A stretch of DNA of 64,000 nucleotides from Balanoglossus misakiensis. Lineage: Eukaryota; Hemichordata. Location: positions 6,510,001 through 6,574,000 of the forward strand of contig CM082580.2 in assembly GCA_040954595.2 (NCBI GenBank). Direction: 5' to 3'. The translations under genes and the position numbers were made by a program. Position 1 is the first letter of the stretch, and each line of letters begins with the position of its first letter. Shown one piece after another: positions 12,743-26,913 of the stretch. A model generated the notes under the pieces. It was given only the letters and a program-made list of their open reading frames with translations, was not told where the DNA came from and made no database searches.

Positions 12743-13244
12743 TAATCATATTGCGTATCATTTTGTTGAATCGTCGGAAAACATTCCGGTTAATGCATAC
12801 CTTCGACAATCAAAGTTAGACTTATCTGGCATACGTGGATATAGATTAAAATGTCATCTGAACAAGAAACGTAAACAATAGGGTGAAGATGCACTCGGGT
12901 TTCCCCTGAATTGGAGTATCATGTTTGTAACTGTAAGACGCGATTGCTGTGTGCGACTGGTGTACTGGTTCTATAGCTTTAGAGGTTAGAAGTGGGTTCG
13001 GAGCTAGAAAGGGGCCATTGAAGCCCCAACAGCTGCCGATTTTAGCATATTTTAATCGATAAAATATTTCAATCGGCTCCTTATCCTTAGAAGAAAACCG
13101 ATGCACTGTTGTACCTGTGGAGATTCCACGTGCGCATACCACGACAGTTGTGTTATCGCATAGATGATCTTTCGCGTCTGTTCGTCCGCTTTGTCAATAC
13201 AAACAGAATGGACCTAAAAATAAGTACAAAGGCATGGTTTTTTG

Positions 13245-13329
13245 CAATCTGATTAAAATCAGATGTAGGGAACGGCGACGTTTTCTTTTATGCTGTCGCC
13301 GTTCCCTACATCTGATTTTAATCAGATTG
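13245..13329. mobile_element. Perfect 35-bp hairpin, foldback miniature element
   Basis: The 35-base arm 13245-13279 (containing GATGTAGGGAACGGCGAC) is exactly complementary to 13295-13329, with a 15-base loop. A diverged relative occurs at 46716-46784, which indicates a mobile family and not a one-off terminator. It lies about 310 bases upstream of copy 2 of the BBOX1-like pair. Confidence 0.85.
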
Positions 13330-13450
13330 TTTTTTTTTGTTGCAACGCTCAGAACTGATTTCTGAGTATTTGGAAAACTGATCCACGTATTACAATAAGG
13401 GATGGTGATGTGGCTTTGAGGTATCCCTGACAGGCGAGGACATTTTCCTA

Positions 13451-13490
13451 TTGGTTCGAGTTCTACCGTGGAGGTCGCTCAATATAAAAA
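13451..13490 (+). promoter_or_regulatory. Candidate core promoter of BBOX1-like copy 2
   Basis: An inverted CCAAT (ATTGG at 13450-13454) is followed 28 bases later by TATAAAAA (13483-13490), 150 bases before the start codon. Nothing comparable was seen in front of copy 1. Position and motifs only; no transcript evidence. Confidence 0.45.
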
Positions 13491-13638
13491 CTGCGATTAC
13501 GTAACAACTGCATGCGCCATAGCAGACCCAGCACAGGCGCTGTGTTGTTAACGTTTGCGTGTCAAGGACAAAGTTCGCTTCAGTTCCCAGTGATCGACAG
13601 TAAGCGGACTTTGTCCCAATTAACCAGTTGCAGAAAAT

Positions 13639-17287
<3,649 letters not shown>

Positions 17288-18089
17288 GCAGATGAGTGAC
17301 ATCGAGACCATTATGGACCGCGAGGGCCATCTACCTCACAGATCAACTTCTCACACCTGGTGGCGCTATACTTCGCGTCATCGAGGCGTCGCGTTGCAGA
17401 TCTGTGAAGTTGAGTTTGCATGTCGCGATATGCCACCAAGCGACGAAAATTTGAATACAGTGAAATCAGGGATTTGAAGATTCGCATATATATATTCTGG
17501 TGTTTCCATTGACTTAGTTATGCATATGTCATTTATGGGGTCGTTTGTATAACAACTTATAGGGTTGAATGAATAGCCATCACAGCTTATGGCTTGAACA
17601 ACAATCAACATAAACTTTGTACAGTGCTTACACTGAAAGTAATTTGTGATAGATTCAAGCTTGTTGTGAAGTTATATCATGGCCATGGGACGCGGAAAAA
17701 CGGGCGAAGTTTGCCATGGCCATGAATGAGTTCACAAAGAAATCCAAATGAATTGTAGAAGAAAAAACATAGTTCTGACGTAGACAAATCGATATTGGAC
17801 ATTTCTTGTCCGGAGATTAAGTGGAGAACAATCAAAATTGTGTCGCTTTTTGTAATAGCGAATGTGACTTCAGGTATTCCACCATTTTACTGAGAAATTA
17901 GATATTTTTATTCACGGCAGAAAACCGAAGAGACCGACCAGGAACACGAATATTTAAAAGATCTTTCAAGTAAACAGGAGCTTTGTTATGTAAAACTTTG
18001 TAAATGAAACGTAAAAGTTCAAACTCAGTTCGCTTATGAACAGGTAGCAAATGCAAAAGGCAAAAACAAACAAACTAACAAACAGTATA
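17288..18089. other. 3' flank of BBOX1-like copy 2
   Basis: Likely 3' UTR and intergenic DNA. No further exon recognised, and no canonical AATAAA within the first few hundred bases. A short inverted pair built on GCCATGG lies around 17680-17725. Confidence 0.4.
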
Positions 18090-18300
18090 GGTTGAATATG
18101 ATCTGATTTCTAAGTTAGTAAGTGAGACCAAGCGTGTAGCAGAATTTTTATCGACTTCACAATTTCTTGAGTTGATAATTGATAAACCAAAACGTACACT
18201 GTTGTAATAATCAAGCCTGGATGTAATGAATGCATATACTAATTTTTCAGCTGTTGAATAACTGTCAAGAAGTTTGCGAATGTTACCAATCTTCCAATTC
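18090..18300 (-). pseudogene. LINE reverse-transcriptase C-terminal fragment
   Basis: Reading the minus strand from 18300, the frame gives IGNIRKLLDS, then LVYAFITSRLDYYNS, then NSATRLVSLTN. This is the C-terminal region of CR1/L2-like reverse transcriptases and resembles the longer copy at 45762-46355 (IGRIRNVLDR, LVHAFVTSRIDYCNS, NSVARLVTRT). A short deletion and loss of the 3' end mark it as a relic. It directly abuts, or slightly overlaps, the end of the four-pass membrane gene on the same strand. Confidence 0.75.
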
Positions 18301-18591
18301 ATATTCGCGTGATGGCGGATCAGGCGCGGCGGCCACCTGTTGCATGGCAACCGGTTGCTGCAGGACGACAGGCAGTAGGATGGGCTGCTGCAGTCGCGAC
18401 ACTGGCATGAACGCGTAAGCCACGGCATCGCTGCTGCCGGCCATGACGGGTACTACTGTAACAGCTGTCGGCTTATGGTGGCGCCAGTCGACGTCGTAGT
18501 CGTCGTCGTCTTCCTCGTATGGATGTACGCTGTTACTGTTCCTGGTACTCCAGATACGAGAAGTTTTTACAGGAGTCTGTTGATGACAAGG

Positions 18592-18635
<44 letters not shown>

Positions 18636-19226
18636 TTTCAAGTTTTTCATCGTGCTTTCTTAAATTTTATAGTATCCCTTGTTAAGCATTCTCATATGAC
18701 GTACGAGTACATCAAAAAGAATAATTATACAAAATAAATCGCCTTGACTAAGGGTCTTATTCAGGTCCCCTCAATAGAATATGTTAAAATTTAAAGCGCG
18801 TTATCCATAAGGGGCTGACATATACAATACATGTTGCATTGTATTTTCAAATATAGTACAGTATTTGTTTTCTTAATTTCGAGTCTCAGAGCAGGGCACA
18901 ACACTACCGAGGAATTCGGTCTAAGATTGAAATAACCCGTCGCGACGAGAAGCGCGCGCTGAAGCAAACTTAGGCTAGTCGCGAGGCGAATACCATAGTT
19001 ACCTCCTCGTCGTCCTGGCAACATTCCCAACCGAAGCAGGGTACAGCTGTCGCTAGAAACAGCAAAAGCGAGGAAACGGACACCGTGGCCATATAGATCA
19101 GAGAGCAGTCTGTCACCCCGACTGCATTGTACATGACGTAAATGTTCATCGATATCAACACACAGCAAGCTATGCACGCCATCGCCAAGATGATACTGAA
19201 GATCAGAAAGGTCGTTTCCTGAGGAA

Positions 19227-19258
<32 letters not shown>

Positions 19259-19910
19259 TCAAAGCAAACGTTGTTGTCTTGTACACGTCAAGTTCTCATA
19301 TGTCTAACGAATGGGCCGGAGCTCTTGAATGTGTAGGCGTGACATGCGTCTACCTCACGATCACACTAACATAAATGACATTCGAGGGTATGTCGGTACT
19401 TACTTGAACAGATTGTCGGTATGCGATTACTATGCCGAACAATCCAACGAAAAGTGCCTGAAAATAAGCACATTATGCCCGTGGTATTATACCGTCAGCT
19501 ACCTTTAAGTGTAGGTTTTTTGTGTGAATATTTTCGACGACTCAGAATTCAGATGCAACCGACCTTTGGATGCTTCGGCTGCTCATTTCGAAAATCGAGA
19601 ACTCTGAGTAAAAATAGTTGCAATGAATGTTGAGAATAGTGTGTTTTGGCCACTTAGAAATGTTAGGAACAAGCACGTCGTCATTGAATTAAAACAAAAC
19701 ATGTACACATTTCTACATTGTAGTTGTTGACGTCATATTCCTTCCACGACTCACCCATCCCGCAGTCCAGTATTGGGAATAATACAGCGGGTACATCAAC
19801 AGCGAGTCACAGCCATAAAACTGCCCAACAATGGCGGTCGCCAGCAAAGATATGGCGAAAAACACCATACAGAAGCCGGCAGAGAACACCCTCTTGGTGG
19901 CGAACTTCAT
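18283..19910 (-). CDS. Four-pass membrane protein, family uncertain
   Basis: Predicted 239-residue integral membrane protein. Minus-strand exons: 19755-19910 (ATG at 19910), 19404-19457, 19003-19218 and 18283-18576, all phase 0. Four hydrophobic helices: about 9-30, 48-65, 71-95 and 108-130. The loop between helices 1 and 2 is the longest and contains FYGCDS. The fourth helix ends CFGWECCQDDEE, with likely palmitoylation cysteines. The 97-residue cytosolic tail has an acidic EEDDDDYD cluster and a Gln/Pro/Val-rich stretch. Overall topology resembles MS4A/CD20-like or other small tetraspan proteins, but no diagnostic motif (tetraspanin CCG or claudin WGLWCC) is present, so no family is assigned. 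The final codons may derive from an inserted LINE fragment. An upstream in-frame stop supports the chosen start, though a 5' exon cannot be excluded. Confidence 0.72.
18592..18634. repeat. (CAAT)n microsatellite
   Basis: About ten copies of AATC, just 5' (on the minus strand) of the last exon of the four-pass membrane gene. Confidence 0.9.
19230..19258. repeat. (GA)n microsatellite
   Basis: GAGA run in an intron of the four-pass membrane gene, close to the acceptor of its third exon. Confidence 0.85.
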
Positions 19911-22900
19911 CTCGGTGCATGCGCGGCCGTCACGCCGGGTCTGGGGGTCTGGTTCGGTCAGACGTGTTCAATCTACAGCGCAAGACAAAGATGAAGTGAC
20001 TGAAGCAACTATAGACCGTCCACGTGGCAAAAATGATATACTCGGCGTCACGGTCACGGCCATCAATTCGTGTCTACATCATGATACTTTTCAAGATGTC
20101 CCGGTTCACCTTGAGCAGTACGGCTGAGCTGGCCCTCAACTAATTCGATAATCCCGGTAATCGCATTCTTTTTTGTCGATGTTAGGGCCTACGCAAATCG
20201 CACGTATACTTTGATTTGGTAGAGAGCGCGGTAAACATTATTTCAAAATCTTGACAAAATAACAGTCGGTTAATCGATCGAGTCGTAGATTTATTACGGA
20301 CATTCTTTTGTCGGTACGGTGTGGCTTGTTCGACGCATGCAATGACCACTGACTCTAATATTGACTTTCTTGACAACATGTCAGAGAATCACGGGATTAA
20401 TGGAGTTTAAGTATCTTGGCGCACTCTCCACCTGTAATTTTAAAACGCCAGATACCCGGACACTTCAAATGTTGCTCAACCTCATGATCACCCGCAACAC
20501 AAACCGGTATCTGGAATTTATGACAAAAACTCAGTATACTCAAGTCGGTTTTTGCTTCGGTGCTCACAGGGAAGTAATCACTGACTGACTGACTGACTGT
20601 CTGTCTATCCTGTCTGCGTACATGCTTGGGAATGCATACACTGCCTATCCATACAAAGATTCTTGTTCATCGGAGTGTCCGTCCGTCTGTCTGTCTGTCT
20701 ACCCAATGCTTATAAAGATCATTAGAGTGCTTGTCTGTATGTCTGCCTGTCTGTCTGTCTGGCAGTGCCTGTCTGTCTGTCTACCAAACGCATACAAAGA
20801 TACCCGGAAACACGCTAGATCACTGACACCTTATGGAATTTAGATGTCACCTCATGTAGAATATATTCCCGGACACTGCCACCCCACCCCACCCCACCCC
20901 AATGAGTATTAAATGATATACCACGGGTAATTAGGCTACTAACCGAATTGCGTGATGAAGTGGACTTTATAGCGAATTCGTGAGTAGCAACTTAAAGTGT
21001 CGTAAAATCTAATCGATTTTCAATGTGATTTATGTCCCCTTTTCTACATACTTTTCTTTGTCTTTCACATTTATAAATACATGTACATTATGTAGGTAAA
21101 CATTGGCAACAACTGCAGTATTTTCGTCCGTAGGTCTAATTATTTTCAAGTGCATTTCTTTCACATAAGGTAACATAACAGCATAACATATCAAAACGGA
21201 GGAGAAACTAAAACTGAAGTTGAAATGTAAATATGTTCGGAAACAATCGGAAAATCGGTAATACATTTTTTACGCTCCCACAGTACAGCAATACAGTTAT
21301 TGTCAATACTCAGAAAAGGGTACGTGCTGTCAACACTTTTACGCAAACATGTTATTTTGAGAGCATTATCCTTGTTTTGTCAGTCACGCATATTTTCTGT
21401 GCGGTCAATGATCTGATTAACACGGACAATTTTGACTGATGCGTCAGTGAAACTGTTACACAAGTTCCTTGTAGAACTGAATCCCACCTTCCATCACCTG
21501 GGCCCCGGGCGCCCATGTCCTCAACAAGACACAATGTCGTGGCACTGACATGAGCGATACGAAATTCTGCTGGGACTTGCCAATTTTGGTCTGATGCACA
21601 GACATACACGCTACTTTGGTGTTAATGGTTTAAAGCCCACACTCGTATTAAACCTTGCGGGAAGTTAATATAGTTGTAGTTTCCCCATGAAATCAGTCTT
21701 GCTAAACCTTACCTTTTGAAAGCTCACTCTGTCGCAGATGTCCTTAGCCCTTAAAATCCCATGTCTACCGAGCTTCTGCGCCGCTTTCGTTTTAGTCGGT
21801 GGCAAGGAAGGGCGTTATCAGTCTATACGGACGTCAAATGCGAATTCAGATGAAGTCAAAGCACGAGTCGCAATAAATCATAGTATTGATTAAAATGCCA
21901 TAAACCCCCACACCCAGCTCGAATTTATAGCTGCGAGAGTGAGGAAATGCAACCTCACTTGAGAATGTTTAACCGCATTTCTTGAAAATCCTGTTCGGAC
22001 AACGTTACCCTCTCCCCCATTGTATGTTACTAATATGAGCATACATATTATGCCTTGTCAATCCTCGTGTTTGGTTAGTTGTTTTCAGTGAAGTGTCCGC
22101 CGTCAGTGACAAAAAATCTCGACAACTATTTCCAGACCCACAGGTGACTTTATTGGTTCTATAGCACGCATGCCCTTTGGATGTGCTTGAGAGTTCACCG
22201 CCGGCAATTTCAATTAAACTGGCCGTATCACAAAGCTCATACAATCTTCAGTGACAAATCATGGTGGCAACACTGGAATGCCTTGATGTATTTCGCTTTC
22301 GCAATTTTTACTTCACCGGGAAACTAAAAATCCTCAAAGCTTCAAATCCTTACCGTTTTGTTTACTGGGGCTAGTTGATCAACCAATGAACCCGCACGGT
22401 AATCAAACAGTCATTCTAAAGTCTACGTAATTGAAAAAACGTTGCACTTTCACATAGCGCCGGAAGTTTCTCGGTTTCTAATAGGTTTGTGATTGCGTGC
22501 ATATCAATATGCCAATATGTTAAAGAAGTTTCTACATGTAATTGCTCCCAGGAAAAGATATGATAGAATTCTTCTTGGTCCTGGCCGCACGCTATCCACC
22601 GTCCGACCCCCTCATCCAGTTCAATAAATTAATTTTATTTTATAGTATAGTCCCTCGTTTACATCTCACTGAAAACAGCAACTGCCTCTGTCAACTCGAA
22701 CAGTATAGGCTTCTTCAACGTTCAGTATTAGGACTTTTATATATTTATAAAAGCCGTATTCTCTCATCCCTTCTGGGGATGTTTTTCAGGTCATTGCTAA
22801 CTCCCCGCACTTTTTGTCCCGGGACTTTTGTTCAGTGGTAAACATGGATACGTCGAACAAAGGTTTTGTTGTTGTCGAAACGAACAGCGCCCTCACATGC

Positions 22901-23090
22901 ATGGAACGAGTTGAGAAATTACAACAAACACACAAGAAAACCTTTTCTTCAGGTACTGAGAGAACGTGCCAGTGGCTGAGGTCATTATCGAGGGAAATAC
23001 AAGTGAGAAAGGGATTAATATTACCAAACCGAACAGTTTAATCGAAATAGAGACAACGAGGGACCGTCTTTCCAAGTGTGGATCCATAGG
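19911..23090. other. Intergenic interval between the four-pass membrane gene and JMJD6
   Basis: The two genes are divergent and share this 3.2-kb interval, so both promoters should be in it. No coding exon recognised. It holds GACT (20579-20601) and CTGT (20672-20782) short repeats and an ACCCC run (20878-20900). The 600 bases before JMJD6 are the likely promoter and 5' UTR but carry no clear TATA box. Confidence 0.45.
20672..20782. repeat. Interrupted (CTGT)n repeats
   Basis: Three blocks of GTCT/CTGT tetranucleotides separated by near-copies of a segment containing ACC.AA.GC.TA.AAAGAT, suggesting a degraded ~60-base tandem unit. Confidence 0.7.
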
Positions 23091-26000
23091 ATGGACCGCC
23101 GGTCGAGGAAGCGGGTATGGCAAGCCAAGAAAATTGCACGGCCAGGTTTGTGTGAATTACTGTGTCACCCCATCGCGTACGCTACAAGAGTTATGACACG
23201 GATTTTGGAACGGTGGTGATTTCTTGCGCCATCTGCTTTGTTGTAAAAAGAAATATTTACACAGCAGAGTAAAATGGTGCCTTGTTAAGGAATCGGTTGG
23301 TTATTCCTGCCCCCAGCCACGTGAGAGCCATGTTGTTGGGCTATCCCACTTGTCACTTCACAGCACGTCGAATGAATGGGTAAAAATGTGACCAGGATCG
23401 TTACCATGTAGCAGCAGTGAAGCCTCTTCGTCCCTCTCACTGCAGTAGTGACGGGAATGAAAATGAAGTGATTATACTTTCACAAAATGATAGATTTTCT
23501 TCCAATATTCGTTTCTTCCGCCATTGAGGGCGTAGTCCTACTACACGCAGTTACAGTGTTGATTACTTGAACTAGGGTCTATGCTTGAACCGATCTAAAC
23601 ACACTGTCACTCTTAGTGGGTCGGGCTTGTTTTGACCATCATATTGTTGATGCTCTTGCACACTGGAGAACCTGGTCTCAACACGAACTTGCTTTAGCTG
23701 TGATCTCTGCCCCTAAGATCAATACCATGCGTTATGTTTCACTGGCATTCATGAATGGCAAATACACTCTCAAGTTGGCAGTGAGTAAGTTCAAAAGTTG
23801 TACTTGCAGCTGGTATTTTGTTTATCATTAAAGTATATTTGCATCTTTGTCTCCCCGAACAGAACTTAAAGATAAGTATGACTGGTACAAGCTGAAGTAC
23901 AACAAACTTTTCGATCTTTCCCACGAGACGGTCAACGATAACGTGCAAAGGATTGATTCCAGGAGTGTCACCAAGGAAGAATTCATTGAGTGTTTTGAGA
24001 AACCTCTGATCCCGGTGGTTATCACCCATGAGCAGCTGGAGTGGAGGGCCACCACGAAATGGACTTCTGAGGTAATATTGGTTTCTTTTCACTCCAAGGA
24101 AGGCAGACTGGTCCACCAGATTTCAGTACATCTGCAAGTATATTTCATGGGTGAAAATTTCAATGGAAAGTAATAGTAATACACTTCATGATCCACTTAC
24201 AATTAAATGTACAATGAATGAGAGAGAGAGAGCGAGAGAGAGAGAGGAAAACACCCCAACATTCCCAACATTTAACAGATGTTGAACTTGACCACACTGT
24301 TACTTCTTATCCAGAGGCTTGCCAGAAAATACAGAAACCAGAAGTTCAAGTGTGGCGAAGACAATGATGGGTACTCTGTCAAGATGAAAATGAAATATTA
24401 TGCAAAATATATGGAAGACAATAAGGATGACAGTCCACTCTACATATTTGATAGCAGCTATGGAGATGTGAGTAACAGATTAAAACAGAGACCATCTTTC
24501 TATACATGTACATGTGTGTGTATGTGCCTCGGCCCGCTGTTAGGGTTTATAGCAAGGACCTGTAGTGTGCGTGGAACTGAATCTATTGCATGTACATTTC
24601 CTGCTGATATGTACAGTAAATCCTATCTAAACCGAACCCTGTCTATGCCGAATACATTTTCTAGTCCCTTGTTGAGAGGACCTCTGAAACCCAGACACAA
24701 TACATGCAAACTTGATAATTTCTTCAGTCTGTAAAGTGTCTGGTGTTGACAGGTTGTACTGTACACACATGAAAGTAAACTGGGTGTGCAGTTAGTTAGA
24801 GCTGTGTGCCTACCCACGAATCTTCAATGTCGCTTCGTTTTTCACACAGCACCCCAAAAGAAAGAAGCTCTTACAAGACTACGAAGTGCCAAGATATTTC
24901 CAAGACGATTTATTCAAGTATGCGGGAGAGGCCAAGCGACCGCCGTACAGATGGTTCGTGATGGGCCCAGCCAGATCGGGAACAGGCATCCATATTGACC
25001 CGCTCGGGACCAGTGCCTGGAACGCATTAGTTGTTGGACACAAGAGGTGTGTGTCATACTTCTCAAGTAGATCAGATTATTCTGCATAGCATAGATTGGC
25101 GTACTGGTACATACATGTACATGTACAGTACCAATACATGGCTGAATTAATTAGGTTTCATTAATACAAGGTCAGATATGTACGTTGAAGAAAATAACAT
25201 TTCTTACGTATAAGAATGGTGAGTAGCTGTGTGCCTGAAACAGCACAAAGCATAAAGATGCATGTAATTTTTTTAATCTCTGGTTGATAATCTAGCTACA
25301 GTAGTGAATTTTGAAGATATTGAGTCTAGCATTGCGGGTTACACATTTCCAATGAATGAATATTGGCAACAGCAGGAAAGCAAATGTATTGACCTATTAA
25401 AGCCAACTGTTAATACTTCATCATAGGTGGTGTATGTTTCCAACACACACGCCCAAAGAGTTGGTCAAGCTCCGGCCAGGCGAAGGTGGCCAGCAGAGAG
25501 ACGAAGCCATAACATGGTTCAAACTGGTCTATCCAAGAACTCAATCATCATCCTGGCCCAAGGACTGCAAACCCGTAAGTTGTTGAGTTTGCTTTCTGTA
25601 GCTAAACAGAACAGTACTGCATAATTGAAACTTTCTAATTAAAATTTCTCTGTTCAAATTACTATTATATTTGAACGTCTTGGCATGGCTCATATTTAGA
25701 CTTTGACATACTTAACTTAGGCATAGTTTAACTCCCCTGAAAATGCACCACACATTATTGGCAAGTTGGGTGCCAAAAGTTTTCTCCACCTGTAAATCAG
25801 TCCAGTTACATGTACATGTACAACCGATTAGGCACGATAGGGGTTAATATCATGGGCAAATTTTTCCATATGTGCCTTGTCTACAAAAAAAACCTAATCT
25901 TTTCATGACTGTTGAGCATGAGAGAGCTGTTTTTTTTCGGATGATGTTGAACACGTCATAAACATCACTGCATTCGCGGCTAGCAAATTTTTGTACAATT

Positions 26001-26913
26001 TTTTGTTTTTAACTTCAGCTTGAAATACTCCAGAAGCCCGGTGAGACTGTTTTTGTGCCAGGGGGATGGTGGCACGTCGTAGTCAACCTGGACACGACAA
26101 TTGCCGTCACGCAGAATTTCTGCAGTGTAACAAATTTTCCCATCGTGTGGCACAAGACAGTGAGGGGGCGGCCAAAGCTTTCCAAAAAGTGGTATGCTGC
26201 GCTGAAGGTAAGACAAGCGCAAGTTTTATCTTTCTATATCTACTGTAAATCTGTCTGTATCTACTGTTGAGGAACATTTCTTCTGAGAACGTTTCGTTTC
26301 GATAGGATAATGTGTTCTAAAATGTCCTTTTGTGTATTATAGAAATACCACCCAGAACTCATATCGATAGCGGACAGCGTGGATCTGAACAAGCCCACCG
26401 ACCTGCAATCCGACAGCTCCAGTTCGAGCTCCAGCAGCAGCAGCGACAGCGAGTGCTCGACGTGCTGCTCGTCCGACGACTCCGACAGCGACGCCAAAGA
26501 CACGAGGAGAGAAAAGGACAGAAGGACAAAGCGGTGAGGAGTGGCAGAATTTCGGTGTTTCGCGCGTACGCGCTCCGCAGTGGTCTGTCGGAATTAGACA
26601 CGGGATTAGTCGCGTCGTAGTGGTACATATACATGAGTGAATTCGCAGAAATATGCATATTTCTATGGCTGTTTGTCTCAAATGGTTGTGTTTATACATG
26701 TACCATAGTGCATTTGTATTGTAGGGTTCAGGTATTAGAAAAAGCTGCATCTACAGAGACTTGCTTTTTCTCCCTGGTCTTTGCCACCATCATCGTTCCA
26801 GCATAAAATTATGTCGGGTTTCATTCATTATTTGCAGGAGGAAAATATCTACCTCAGACCACGAAATGGACGATCGGAAAAGTTCGTCCTCAACACCCAA
26901 GACCTATAGATGA
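23091..26913 (+). CDS. JMJD6: JMJD6, bifunctional arginine demethylase and lysyl hydroxylase
   Basis: Nuclear JmjC-domain 2-oxoglutarate/Fe(II) oxygenase. Known family roles are lysyl hydroxylation of splicing factors and debated arginine demethylation. Eight exons: 23091-23145, 23863-24071, 24315-24467, 24850-25046, 25427-25574, 26019-26207, 26343-26533 and 26838-26913. They are phase-consistent and give 405 residues, against 403 in human. The iron ligands fall at exactly the human positions: H187 and D189 in [10 protein letters not shown], and H273 in PGGWWHVV. Other conserved stretches are [30 protein letters not shown] and [16 protein letters not shown]. The basic N-terminus RRSRKR matches the vertebrate nuclear-localisation region. 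The penultimate exon encodes the poly-serine tract typical of JMJD6, and the last adds RRKIST. Splicing at 26533 skips an in-frame TGA that directly overlaps the donor, so intron retention would give a slightly shorter tail. Confidence 0.97.
24221..24246. repeat. (GA)n microsatellite
   Basis: Short GAGA run in intron 2 of JMJD6. Confidence 0.85.
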
